Source: Aquibaculum sediminis
GTDB taxonomy: Bacteria > Pseudomonadota > Alphaproteobacteria > Kiloniellales > DSM-21159
Direction of reading: 5' to 3'
DNA: 64,000 nt
Assembly (NCBI RefSeq): GCF_040712085.1
Contig: NZ_JBFCVK010000013.1
Coordinates: 1-64,000 of the forward strand
The position numbers and the translations under genes were made by a program. The notes below the pieces were generated by a model that saw only the letters and a program-made list of their open reading frames with translations, was not told the DNA's origin and ran no database searches. Below are positions 25,233-33,479 of this stretch, piece by piece. Every line of letters begins with the position of its first letter. The first letter of the stretch is position 1.

Positions 25233-26381
25233 GTGTGCGTGGCGGGCGCAACGACGGTGACGCAGCAACAGGCGGCAGCAGAGCAGGGTAACGCGGCTCA
25301 AGGTCAGGCAGAGCCGCTGCGCAAGATCATCCACATCGACATGGACGCCTTCTACGCTTCGGTGGAGCAGCGCGACGATCGGGGCCTGCGCGGTCGTCCC
25401 GTGGCGGTGGGCGGTGCACGCGAGCGCGGGGTGGTGGCCGCCGCCAGCTATGAGGCGCGCCGCTATGGCGTACGTTCGGCCATGCCCTCGGTCACGGCGC
25501 GGCGCAAATGTCCGGAGCTGATTTTCGTCAAGCCGCGCTTCGAGGTCTACCGCGCGATTTCGCGGGAGATCCGTGAGATCTTCGCCCGCTACACGCCCCT
25601 GATCGAGCCCTTGTCCCTGGACGAGGCCTATCTCGACGTGACCGAAAACCTGAAAGGCCTGCCTTCCGCGACCCACATCGCTCAGGCGATCCGTGCTGCC
25701 ATTCGGGCAGAGACCGGGCTGACCGCCTCGGCCGGGGTCTCCTACAACAAATTCCTGGCCAAACTTGCCTCCGACCAGCGCAAGCCCGACGGGCTCTTCG
25801 TGATCACGCCGGCCGAGGGCCCGGCTTTCGTCGAGGAGCTTCCGGTGGGGCGCTTTCACGGCGTCGGTCCGGCCACCACGGCGAAGATGCAGGGGCTGGG
25901 CCTGCACAGCGGCCGCGATCTGCGCGGCTGCAGCCTCGCCTTCCTGCAGGCGCATTTCGGCAAGGCCGGGCCGCACTACTACTGGATTTCCCGCGGCATC
26001 GACCGTCGACCGGTGAAACCGGATCGGGTGCGCAAATCCCTGGGCGCGGAGAACACCTTCTTCGAGGACCTCTACACCCCGGAGGACCTGCGGGCGGCCC
26101 TGCAGCCGATCCTGGACAAGGTCTGGAAACACTGCGAACAGGCGGGCCTGCGCGGGCGCACCGTGACCTTGAAGGTGAAGTACGCCGATTTCCGCCAGAT
26201 CACCCGCAGCCGCACGCTGCTGCAGCCGGTGGCGAACCGCGAGGAACTGGAAGCGGTCAGCGTCGCCCTGCTTTCGGCCCTGCTGCCGGTGCCCAAGGGC
26301 GTGCGCCTGCTGGGGGTGACGCTTTCATCCCTGCTCACGCCTGCCGAAGACACCGACAGGGAGGGATTGCTGCCGCTATGA
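25233..26381 (+). CDS. dinB: DNA polymerase IV (Y-family)
   Basis: This 382-residue protein has the Y-family palm: KIIHIDMDAFYASVEQRDD (first metal-binding Asp and steric-gate Phe/Tyr), SYEARRYGVRSAMPS and PLSLDEAYLDVT with the second catalytic acidic pair, then SAGVSYNKFLAKLASDQRKP and the helix-hairpin-helix region. The little-finger domain follows to the end, which is slightly shorter than E. coli Pol IV after the clamp-interaction region. It bypasses DNA damage in the cytoplasm. Two GTG codons at 25233 and 25239 are possible starts; the first 30 residues are Gln/Ala-rich and poorly conserved. Confidence 0.93.
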   Translation: MCVAGATTVTQQQAAAEQGNAAQGQAEPLRKIIHIDMDAFYASVEQRDDRGLRGRPVAVGGARERGVVAAASYEARRYGVRSAMPSVTARRKCPELIFVKPRFEVYRAISREIREIFARYTPLIEPLSLDEAYLDVTENLKGLPSATHIAQAIRAAIRAETGLTASAGVSYNKFLAKLASDQRKPDGLFVITPAEGPAFVEELPVGRFHGVGPATTAKMQGLGLHSGRDLRGCSLAFLQAHFGKAGPHYYWISRGIDRRPVKPDRVRKSLGAENTFFEDLYTPEDLRAALQPILDKVWKHCEQAGLRGRTVTLKVKYADFRQITRSRTLLQPVANREELEAVSVALLSALLPVPKGVRLLGVTLSSLLTPAEDTDREGLLPL

Positions 26382-26399
26382 GGTTCGGGGCTGACAGCC

Positions 26400-27635
26400 T
26401 CAGCTGTTGCGCCAGGCCTCGGGGTAGGGCTCGGTCTGGGCGGTGGCGGCTTCCGGGCCGGGGTCCGGGTGTTCCCCGGCCTCTTCCATGGGCTGCTGGT
26501 TGAAGTCCTCGCGATGGGCCAGCTTGCGCTGGTCGCTGGAGGAGACCGGCGGAGCCTGCATGTAGGCGGAGAGCAGGCGCGCGACGCCTTCCAGGGCGTG
26601 CAGGTGCGTGCGCTCATAGCCGTGGGTCGCGTCGGTGCCGAAGCAGACGATGGCGGTGCGGATGTCGTTGCCCGCCTCCAGGGCCGCTGCCGCGTCGCAG
26701 CGATAGAAGCGGAAGACGTCGCGCACATGGGCGATGGAGTTGACCTGGGACAGCGCGATCAGCTTGCGCGTCAGGTGCCAGTCGAAAGGCCCGGAGGAGT
26801 CGCGCATGCCGATGGTGACCCGGGTCTCGATCGACTCCTGCCCCGGCGCCTGGGGCGCGGTGTCGATGGCGACCATCTCGGCCACGTCCTGGTGCAGCAC
26901 CGCCGAGGCGCCGACCCCCACCTCCTCGGAGATGGTGAAGAGCGGATGGCAGTCCACCGGCAGCACCACGCCGGAGTCCATCACCGCCTTGACCGCGGCC
27001 AGCAGGCAGGCCACGCCGGCCTTGTCGTCAAGGTGGCGGGAATCGATGAAGCCGGCCGGCGTGACGCGTGGGTTGGCGTCCACGGCGACAAAGTCGCCCA
27101 CCGCCAGGCCCAGCATCTCCAAATCGGTGCGGGAGTAGACCTGCTCGTCGAGGCGCAGTTCCACCTGGTCCCAGGTGACCGGCTGGGTGTCGACGGCGGT
27201 GTCGAAGGCATGGCCGGACGCCAGGAGTGGGACGATGGTGCCGCTGCGCGAGCCCTGATCGGTATAGACAGTGACCCGCGCGCCCTCGGCAAAGCGGCTC
27301 GACCAGGTGCCGATGGGCGTGATGACCAGCCGGCCATTGTCTTTCAGGCCGGAGACCATGGCCCCGATGGTGTCCAGGTGCGCCACGATGGCCCGGTCCG
27401 GGGCGCGGCGGCTGCCCTGGATGTTGGCGCGGATGGCGCCGCGGCGGGTCAGTTCGAATTCGACCCCCAGGCGCTCAAGCTCCTCGCAGGTCCAGTGCAC
27501 CACCTGGTCGGTGTAGCCGGTGGGGCTGGGCAGCTCCAGCAGGGCGAGCATCACCTGCTGGAGGTAGTCCATGTCGATGGGAAGGGCTTGCGGCAGGTCT
27601 TGGCTGAAGCCGGTGGGTATCTGGTGTAGGTCCAT
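26400..27635 (-). CDS. Osmoprotectant NAGGN system M42-family peptidase
   Basis: The 411-residue product, starting MDLHQIPTGFS, is an M42 (aminopeptidase/glutamyl peptidase) metalloenzyme of the type always found beside N-acetylglutaminylglutamine amide genes (TIGR03106). Metal and catalytic residues fall in IVAHLDTIGAMV, FIDSRHLDDKAGVACL, LFTISEEVGVGAS and the late GTDATHGYERTHLHALEG. It lies five bases after the synthetase gene, as third gene of the operon. Its exact role in making, trimming or recycling the dipeptide osmolyte is not established. The C-terminal 45 residues are low complexity. Confidence 0.9.
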   Translation of the reverse strand: MDLHQIPTGFSQDLPQALPIDMDYLQQVMLALLELPSPTGYTDQVVHWTCEELERLGVEFELTRRGAIRANIQGSRRAPDRAIVAHLDTIGAMVSGLKDNGRLVITPIGTWSSRFAEGARVTVYTDQGSRSGTIVPLLASGHAFDTAVDTQPVTWDQVELRLDEQVYSRTDLEMLGLAVGDFVAVDANPRVTPAGFIDSRHLDDKAGVACLLAAVKAVMDSGVVLPVDCHPLFTISEEVGVGASAVLHQDVAEMVAIDTAPQAPGQESIETRVTIGMRDSSGPFDWHLTRKLIALSQVNSIAHVRDVFRFYRCDAAAALEAGNDIRTAIVCFGTDATHGYERTHLHALEGVARLLSAYMQAPPVSSSDQRKLAHREDFNQQPMEEAGEHPDPGPEAATAQTEPYPEAWRNS

Positions 27636-27640
27636 GGACC

Positions 27641-29347
27641 CTAGCTTGCCAGATGAGGGAACAGTAAGTCCATGAAGCGTTGTGCGGTGGGTGCCGGCTC
27701 GTGGTTGGCCAGCCCGGGACGCTCGTTGGCCTCGATGATCACATAGTCGCTGCCTTCCGGGCTGGGCACCAGGAAGTCGAGGCCCACCACGGGAATGTCC
27801 AGCGCCCGCGCCGCCTGGACAGCCGCCTCCTCCAGTTCGGGATGCAGCTGCTCGGTGACGTCGTGGATCGTGCCGCCGGTGTGCAGGTTTGCGGCCTTGC
27901 GCACCACGAGGGTTTCCCCCTCGGGCAGCACGGATTCCATGATGTGGCCGGCCGCCTTGACGCAACGCTCGGTCTCCTCGTCCAGGGGGATGTGGCTTTC
28001 GCCCTGGGTGGCGGCCTCGCGGCGTCGGCTCTGCTTTTCGATCAGCTGCGCCACGCTGTGCCGCCCGGTGCCGATGACCTCCGCCGGTCGCCGCACCGCC
28101 GCAGCGACGACCTGGAAGTTGATGACGATGATGCGCAGGTCCTGGCCTTCGACGAACTGCTCGAGCAGCACGGTGTCGCAGTGCTGACGCGCGGTGGCGA
28201 CGGCGGCTTCCACATCCGTCGCCCGCTGCAGGTCCACGGCCACGCCCTGGCCCTGCTCGCCGCGCAGGGGCTTGACCACCACCCGGCCGTGCTTCTTGAG
28301 GAAGGCCGCGTTCTCCTCCGGCGTGCCCGCCTTCTGCTGCGCCGGTACCTTCAGGCCTTCACCCGCCAGGATGCGGTGCGTGACCGCCTTGTCGTCGCAG
28401 CGGCTCATGGCCACGGCGGTGGTCAGTTCCGACAGCGATTCCCGGCAGACGATGGAGCGGCCGCCGTGGGTCAGGCGGAAGAAGCCGCCCTCGGCATCCA
28501 GGATCTCCACGGCGATGCCGCGGCGGCGCGCCTCGTCGACGATGATGCGGGCATAGGGGTTGAGGGTCTCTTCCGGCGGCGGGCCGATGTAGAGCTTCTC
28601 GTTGATGGAGTTGCGGGTCTTCAGCGCAAAGCGCTGCACAGGATAGAAGCCCAGCTTCTCGTAAAGCGCGATGGCCTCACTGTTGTCGTAGAGCACCGAT
28701 AGGTCGACGAAGGCGCGCCCGCGCGCCTTCAGACGCCGGGCGAGATCCAGCACGAGCGACACACCGATGCCCGGATAGGGCGCCTGGCTGTCCACCGCCA
28801 GGCACCAGAGGCTGGAGCCGCGCTCCGGGTCGCCGAAAGCCGCCTCATGGTCGATGCCGGTGACCGTGCCCAGAACCTCGCCGGAGGCCGCATCGCAGGC
28901 CACCAGGTGCAGATAGCGCTCGTCGCCGCGGCAGGCGAGCAGGAAGTCCCGGTCGACCTCCACCATGCCGCGCCGGGCATAGCAGTGGTTGAGCGCCTCG
29001 GCATCGGCGAGGCTTTCCAGCGGCCGGATGACGAAGGGGGGATCGCGCTCCTCCGGCAGTTCCCGGTGCAGGTCGAGGCGGTAGGTGTGGGAGGGGTCGA
29101 GGAAGATCTGCTGCGGTCGGCGCGACAGCAGTACATGCGGATCGTCCACATAGAAGGCGATGTCGCGGCGGCCTTCCTCCTCGCTGAGCAGCGCGTCCAG
29201 CAGCGCTTCCCCATCGGCGAAGGTCTGGGCGAAAAGCAGCCGGCCCCAGCCGCAGTCGAGAATGATGTCGCTCTGCGTCGGGGGTGGCTGATGGCGGGCG
29301 ACCATTTCACTACGCGGAAGCATGACCTCGTCTTCCTCATCCTGCAT
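27641..29347 (-). CDS. ngg: N-acetylglutaminylglutamine synthetase
   Basis: This 568-residue protein fuses an N-terminal GNAT acetyltransferase (region about 90-240; LWCLAVDSQAPYPGIGVSLV for acetyl-CoA binding and LYEKLGFYPVQRF) to a C-terminal ATP-grasp ligase (GRVVVKPLRGEQGQGVAVDL, VLLEQFVEGQDLRIIVI, VVGLDFLVPSPEG, VIIEANERPG). This matches TIGR03103, which acetylates and joins two glutamines to form N-acetylglutaminylglutamine before amidation. Start placed at MQDEEDEVML, 12 bases after the amidotransferase stop; ATG 29323 (MLPRSEMV) is an alternative with a better upstream GAGG. Middle gene of the NAGGN operon. Confidence 0.93.
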   Translation of the reverse strand: MQDEEDEVMLPRSEMVARHQPPPTQSDIILDCGWGRLLFAQTFADGEALLDALLSEEEGRRDIAFYVDDPHVLLSRRPQQIFLDPSHTYRLDLHRELPEERDPPFVIRPLESLADAEALNHCYARRGMVEVDRDFLLACRGDERYLHLVACDAASGEVLGTVTGIDHEAAFGDPERGSSLWCLAVDSQAPYPGIGVSLVLDLARRLKARGRAFVDLSVLYDNSEAIALYEKLGFYPVQRFALKTRNSINEKLYIGPPPEETLNPYARIIVDEARRRGIAVEILDAEGGFFRLTHGGRSIVCRESLSELTTAVAMSRCDDKAVTHRILAGEGLKVPAQQKAGTPEENAAFLKKHGRVVVKPLRGEQGQGVAVDLQRATDVEAAVATARQHCDTVLLEQFVEGQDLRIIVINFQVVAAAVRRPAEVIGTGRHSVAQLIEKQSRRREAATQGESHIPLDEETERCVKAAGHIMESVLPEGETLVVRKAANLHTGGTIHDVTEQLHPELEEAAVQAARALDIPVVGLDFLVPSPEGSDYVIIEANERPGLANHEPAPTAQRFMDLLFPHLAS

Positions 29348-29358
29348 GGCGGAGGGGC

Positions 29359-31134
29359 TCACAGTTCGTGGGTTTGCATCCACGACTCGAGCAGGGCGAT
29401 CTGCCACAGCTTCGAGCCGCCAAGCGGCGTGATGTGTTCGCTGGGGGCCTGGAGCAACTGCTGCACGTAGTCCTCCCGGAAGAGGCCGCGGCTGCGGGCC
29501 TGCGGGTCGTCGAGTACGCCGCGCACGAAGTTCAGCGCCTCACCCTCCAGGTACTTGAGCGCCGGGACCGGGAAGTAGCCCTTGGGACGGTCGATCACCG
29601 CTTCGGGGATCACCTGGCGCGAGGCTTCCTTGAGGACGTACTTGCCGCCCTCGCGGATCTTCTGCTCCGCCGGGATGCGCGCGGCCAGTTCCACGAGCTC
29701 GTGGTCCAGGAAGGGCACGCGCGCCTCCAGGCCCCAGGCCATGGTCATGTTGTCGACCCGCTTCACCGGATCGTCCACCAGCATCACCGTGGTGTCGATG
29801 TGCAGCGCCTTGTCCACCGGCCGGCTGGCCCGGGCGCGGGCGAAGTGCTCCTCGACGAAGCGCCGGGCATGGTCCTCGCCGACCAGTTCCGGGTTCACCG
29901 CCTCGGCGAAGCCGCGATGGTCGCGGTCGAAAAAGACGCGAGCATAGTCGGCCACCGGGTCCCGGCTCTCCAGCATCGGCGGATACCAGTGATAGCCGCC
30001 GAAGATCTCGTCGGCACCCTGGCCGGACTGGACCACCCGCACATGCTTCGAGACCTCCTGCGAGAGCAGGAAGAAGCCGATGGCGTCGTGGCTGACCATG
30101 GGCTCCGACATGGAGGCGATGCAGTCGGGCAGGCTGGGCAGCAGCCGCTCGCGGCTATCGACGAAGATCTTGTGATGGTTGGTGCCATAGCGCTCGGCGA
30201 TGATGTCCGAGTACATGAACTCGTCACCGACCTCCTCGCCCACGGTCTCGAAGCCGACGGAGAAGGTCTGCAGGCCGCTCTGGCCTGCCTCGGCCAGCAG
30301 GCCGACCACCAGCGAGGAGTCCACGCCGCCGGAGAGCAGCACGCCGACGGGGGTGTCGGCGACGAGACGCCGCTTGACCGCCGCGCGCATCTTTTCCAGC
30401 ACCAGATCCTGCCAGTCGCGCTCGCTGAGGGACTCGTCCCCCGGCTGCGGGCCGAAGGAGAGCTCCCAGTAGGAGCGCTGGTCGCGCGTGCCGTCGGGCT
30501 CGATCTGCAGGGTGGTTGCGGGCGGCAGCTTGCGCACGCCCTTGAGGATGGTCCAGGGCGCCGGCACCACGGCATGGAAGCTCATGTAGTGGTTCAGCGC
30601 CTCGGGGTCGACGCTGGTGTCGACGCCGCCGCTCTTGGCCAGGGCCGGCAGGTTGGAGGCGAAACGCAGGCCGCCGGGCACTTCCGAGAGATAGAGCGGC
30701 TTGATGCCCAGGCGGTCGCGCGCCAGCAGGACGCGACCCGAGTCCCGCTCCCAGAGGCAGAAGGCGAACATGCCGGCGAAGCGGGTCACGCAGTCGCGGC
30801 CCCAGGCGTGATAGGCCTTGAGGATGACCTCGGTGTCGCCGTTGGTGAAGAAGTGGTAACCGAAGCCCTCCAGCTCCTGCTTGAGCTCGGCGAAGTTGTA
30901 GATTGCGCCGTTGTAGACGACGCCCAGCCCCAGTTGGGGGTCGAGCATCGGCTGCTGGGAGCGCTCCGCGTGGTCGATGATTTTCAGCCGCCGGTGGGCG
31001 ACAGCCAGCCCGCGCTGGGAATAGACGCCCAGGGCGTCTGGCCCGCGCCTGGCGATGTGTTCGGACATGGCATGGACGCGCGCGAGGTTGGCCTCGGCGC
31101 CGTCAAAACGAATCTCACCGACAATTCCACACAT
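29359..31134 (-). CDS. N-acetylglutaminylglutamine amidotransferase (asparagine synthetase-like)
   Basis: A 591-residue class II glutamine amidotransferase: nucleophilic Cys2 in MCGIVGEIRFDG, ARRGPDALGVYSQRGLAVAH, NGAIYNFAELKQELEGFGY, then the ATP-pyrophosphatase domain with the loop VGVLLSGGVDSSLVVGLLAE. Overall it follows the AsnB-like family member TIGR03104 that amidates N-acetylglutaminylglutamine to the compatible solute NAGGN. It is first in a three-gene operon with the synthetase and M42 peptidase, the same order as in Pseudomonas. Osmotic induction is expected; I cannot identify the promoter. The upstream extension to 31296 is untranslated by homology. Confidence 0.93.
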   Translation of the reverse strand: MCGIVGEIRFDGAEANLARVHAMSEHIARRGPDALGVYSQRGLAVAHRRLKIIDHAERSQQPMLDPQLGLGVVYNGAIYNFAELKQELEGFGYHFFTNGDTEVILKAYHAWGRDCVTRFAGMFAFCLWERDSGRVLLARDRLGIKPLYLSEVPGGLRFASNLPALAKSGGVDTSVDPEALNHYMSFHAVVPAPWTILKGVRKLPPATTLQIEPDGTRDQRSYWELSFGPQPGDESLSERDWQDLVLEKMRAAVKRRLVADTPVGVLLSGGVDSSLVVGLLAEAGQSGLQTFSVGFETVGEEVGDEFMYSDIIAERYGTNHHKIFVDSRERLLPSLPDCIASMSEPMVSHDAIGFFLLSQEVSKHVRVVQSGQGADEIFGGYHWYPPMLESRDPVADYARVFFDRDHRGFAEAVNPELVGEDHARRFVEEHFARARASRPVDKALHIDTTVMLVDDPVKRVDNMTMAWGLEARVPFLDHELVELAARIPAEQKIREGGKYVLKEASRQVIPEAVIDRPKGYFPVPALKYLEGEALNFVRGVLDDPQARSRGLFREDYVQQLLQAPSEHITPLGGSKLWQIALLESWMQTHEL

Positions 31135-31477
31135 GGGTTCGGCGGTCTGCTCCTTTCGTGTGGGGCGCCACCGAAATGAGGGCGGGCGCGTAAAGTCTCC
31201 CTCTTGCCCGGCCGATGTTCCGCCGCGGCCCCGAGATTTTCTGTTTCTCAAGCAAGCGATGTGGGGAAGAAGTAGGCAGAGGCAGGAATGTTTCAAGGGA
31301 AAAGCGCGCTTGCTTCAGTGCGCAGGCCCGAGCGAAGTCATTGTTATGACAGTAAAAGGCCGATCGATGGAGCCGCATGTACCTCGATCAGCGCGACCGC
31401 TCCCGGCCCCCGCGCCCCGCCACCTGTTGCTTGCATTGGCCCGCGCCTCGATTAGACTGCGGCCCGCTTGGTGTTCG
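31135..31477. other. Intergenic region between NAGGN operon and tRNA-Leu
   Basis: These 343 bases separate the divergent asparagine-synthetase-like gene and tRNA-Leu. The region must hold the osmotic promoter of the NAGGN operon and the tRNA promoter. I see GC-rich sequence with a few T/A-rich patches (31245-31345) but no palindrome, hairpin terminator or credible short gene. Confidence 0.5.
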
Positions 31478-31562
31478 GCCCCTGTGGCGGAACCGGTAGA
31501 CGCGCGCGACTCAAAATCGCGTTCCGAGAGGAGTGGGGGTTCGAGTCCCTCCAGGGGCACCA
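31478..31562 (+). tRNA. tRNA-Leu (anticodon CAA)
   Basis: The acceptor stem GCCCCTG (31478-31484) pairs with CAGGGGC (31552-31558), followed by discriminator A and an encoded CCA (31560-31562). The anticodon stem CGCGA/TCGCG encloses the seven-base loop CTCAAAA, giving anticodon CAA (codon UUG). A long variable arm of class II type separates it from the GGTTCGAGTCC T-loop, as expected for leucine. It sits 18 bases beyond the stop of the convergent putative toxin gene. Confidence 0.95.
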
Positions 31563-31580
31563 AGACCTGTTCGGCCGGCT

Positions 31581-31952
31581 TCAGCGCCGAGAGAACGCAT
31601 CCCGGATCAATTGGGCATGACGTGTAGGCAGTGTCTCGATGCCCGCCTCCACCATCTGCACGATTCGTTCGCGCAAGGCATCCGATATCGTTCCCCGATG
31701 ACGAGCCGTCGCGATCTCGTTGGGCGAGAAGCAGGTCAACCTGGAGAGGTCGAGATAACAGTCGTGGCTGAGTGCGGGGTGGTCTTCGGCCGTGCAAGGA
31801 AGTTGACCGAAGCCGTGCGGCTGCGGTTTGGTATTGAACCAGAGGAAGTAGTTTTCTCCCGCGGCGACGCAGATGGTTATCTTGTCCTTGGGCAGAGGCT
31901 TGTTCAGCGTGGTTCTGACCACGTAGACATGACCTACCTCAAGCGACGCCAT
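31581..31952 (-). CDS. Putative PanT-type toxin partner of a Panacea antitoxin
   Basis: The 123-residue product begins MASLEVGHVYVVRTTLNKPL and overlaps the end of the Panacea gene by 14 bases, so the two are co-translated. Its first half is beta-rich (KDKITICVAAGENYFLWFNT, then LSHDCYLDLSRL), a pattern reminiscent of SH3-barrel toxins such as PemK/MazF, and the second half is helical. Panacea antitoxins neutralise unrelated small toxins encoded next to them, usually in this order. I infer a toxin from context; no catalytic motif is proven. It lies between two tRNA genes. Confidence 0.6.
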   Translation of the reverse strand: MASLEVGHVYVVRTTLNKPLPKDKITICVAAGENYFLWFNTKPQPHGFGQLPCTAEDHPALSHDCYLDLSRLTCFSPNEIATARHRGTISDALRERIVQMVEAGIETLPTRHAQLIRDAFSRR

Positions 31953-32475
31953 ACTGCGCAAATTCCTCAGCCACTAGAACGAGGCTTTCGCGCTGATCGC
32001 CCTCGATCATCAGCAGTGGATCCATTTCGCAGTTCAGGTTTGCTGCCTGCCAGGAGGGGTCACGGTGGGTGACCGACGAGAGATAGCCGAAGTCTTTCCC
32101 GCGGCAAAAGGCGACGGCCTGCTCGAGCGCGGCCACGTCCGACGGTGAGAAGTATGAGAGATCGGCGGCACGCTTAGCTGTGGCAGTGGGGGGACGCCTA
32201 TTGTGATTGAACTCGACAGCGTCGCTGATGGCCGCAGGGTCCTCCATGAGATCGAGGTTGCCCTTGAACCAGTCGTAGATGACCGAGGGCACCGGACCGT
32301 TCTGCATCGCGATGTAGCGATCTCCGACAACCGGGCGGCCGTACCGGCTTAGATGGTTCTTGTCGGCGAGGAAAAAGATCTTTGCGGCATAAAAAGGGGT
32401 GATGCCCGGCCAAGCCTTCGCGACCAGGACCACGGCCTCCAGAGCTTTTTTCTCGTCAAACGGAAATCGCAGCAT
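31939..32475 (-). CDS. Panacea (SocA-like) domain protein, putative antitoxin
   Basis: The 178-residue protein matches the Panacea/SocA/DUF4065 fold: ITPFYAAKIFFLADKNHLSR, then the hallmark GRPVVGDRYIAMQNGPVPSV and IYDWFKGNL. In SocAB of Caulobacter the family member acts as a proteolytic adaptor antitoxin; in PanAT systems Panacea proteins neutralise diverse toxins. The ATG at 32475 follows a good ribosome binding site (GAGGGAGAAA on the coding strand). It overlaps the putative toxin gene, which lies downstream. Confidence in the domain is high and in the antitoxin role moderate. Confidence 0.82.
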   Translation of the reverse strand: MLRFPFDEKKALEAVVLVAKAWPGITPFYAAKIFFLADKNHLSRYGRPVVGDRYIAMQNGPVPSVIYDWFKGNLDLMEDPAAISDAVEFNHNRRPPTATAKRAADLSYFSPSDVAALEQAVAFCRGKDFGYLSSVTHRDPSWQAANLNCEMDPLLMIEGDQRESLVLVAEEFAQYGVA

Positions 32476-32655
32476 GCAAATTTCTCCCTCGCCCTTATAC
32501 CAGCGTCGCCTTCCTCACTCAATCTTGAGGCCATAGAGCGTCCTAAATATGCTGTTGCGCGTGCGTCTTGCTGACGTCGTGGTGACACGGAAAAAGGGGA
32601 TTCTTGAACTGCCTGATCGGTAGCTTTGATGTGGCCGATTTTTCAGGAAGTTAGG

Positions 32656-32730
32656 TGGTGGGCGCGGCTGGGATTGAACCAGCGACCCCTACGATGTCAA
32701 CGTAGTGCTCTCCCGCTGAGCTACGCGCCC
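32656..32730 (-). tRNA. tRNA-Val (anticodon GAC)
   Basis: On the minus strand the acceptor stem GGGCGCG (32730-32724) pairs with CGCGCCC (32666-32660), followed by discriminator A and encoded CCA ending at 32656. The D-arm GTAGCTCAGCGGGAGAGC, the anticodon stem CTACG/CGTAG with loop TTGACAT (anticodon GAC) and the T-arm with GGTTCAATCCC all fit. It decodes GUC. Confidence 0.95.
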
Positions 32731-32899
32731 TTACCTGCGCCGAATTTCGGGACTGCGGGGTTCCCGGCGGCGCGGCAGGTGAGTAGCATCGGGTTTGGCC
32801 TTTGGCAAGACCCGCGTCGCGCCCGGCCCGGCGGCATCTTCCGGTGCCGGAAAGCGGTCAAGGACGGCGCGAAGGACGCATGGATTAAGGAAGGTTTGC

Positions 32900-33379
32900 A
32901 TGAAGCTCGGTCTCACGATTTTCGCCCTCGGTACGGCGCTGCTGCTGGGGGCCTGCCAGACCACAGGGGAGGGGGATTCCGCCTCTTCCGAACCCTCGCC
33001 CCAGGGCGCCGGCACCATGACCAAGGCGGAGCTGCTCGCCGGCGAAGGCATGGAGGAGGTGAGCAGCGAGGAGGTGCGCAGCCACCTTGCCGGCAACACC
33101 GCCTTCTGGGAGCCGGTGGGCGGCACGCCGCAACTCTTTGCCTCCTACTATGACCCCTCGGGCAGCCAGCGACAGCGCGAGCGGCGCGCCACCGAGGTGA
33201 TGGCCGGTTCCTGGCGCGTCGAGGAGGAGCGTTTCTGCCACCAATTGGGCGACAGCAATGACGAACGCTGCGGCTCCTTCGTGGCTACGCCCGAGGGTAT
33301 CCTCGCCTTTTGTGCCGAGGGCGGACGCTGTGACTGGCTGGTCGTGGGGCTGAACGAGGGCAACAGCCTCGAACTCTGA
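32900..33379 (+). CDS. Putative outer- or inner-membrane lipoprotein of unknown function
   Basis: The 159-residue product starts MKLGLTIFALGTALLLGACQ, a textbook lipoprotein signal with lipobox Leu-Gly-Ala-Cys, preceded by AAGGAAGG. After lipidation and cleavage the mature protein has a Ser/Glu-rich linker and a small C-terminal domain with four cysteines (FCHQLGDSNDERC and FCAEGGRC), which could form two disulfides in the periplasm. I do not recognise the family. It is transcribed away from tRNA-Val, and the aminotransferase gene follows after 100 bases. Confidence 0.75.
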   Translation: MKLGLTIFALGTALLLGACQTTGEGDSASSEPSPQGAGTMTKAELLAGEGMEEVSSEEVRSHLAGNTAFWEPVGGTPQLFASYYDPSGSQRQRERRATEVMAGSWRVEEERFCHQLGDSNDERCGSFVATPEGILAFCAEGGRCDWLVVGLNEGNSLEL

Positions 33380-33479
33380 GCGGGGGCGCGCGGCCGCTGG
33401 CCCGGCTTGCCGTGGCGGGGCGGACATGCATTGAATGTCCGCACGCAAAGGGTGAGAGACAGTTCGAGGACCAGCCCCC

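Noticed and set aside
25180..25235. GAAC and GTTC words upstream of dinB as a LexA box
   Set aside because: The spacing is 14 bases and the words are inverted, whereas the alphaproteobacterial LexA site needs GTTC-N7-GTTC in direct orientation.
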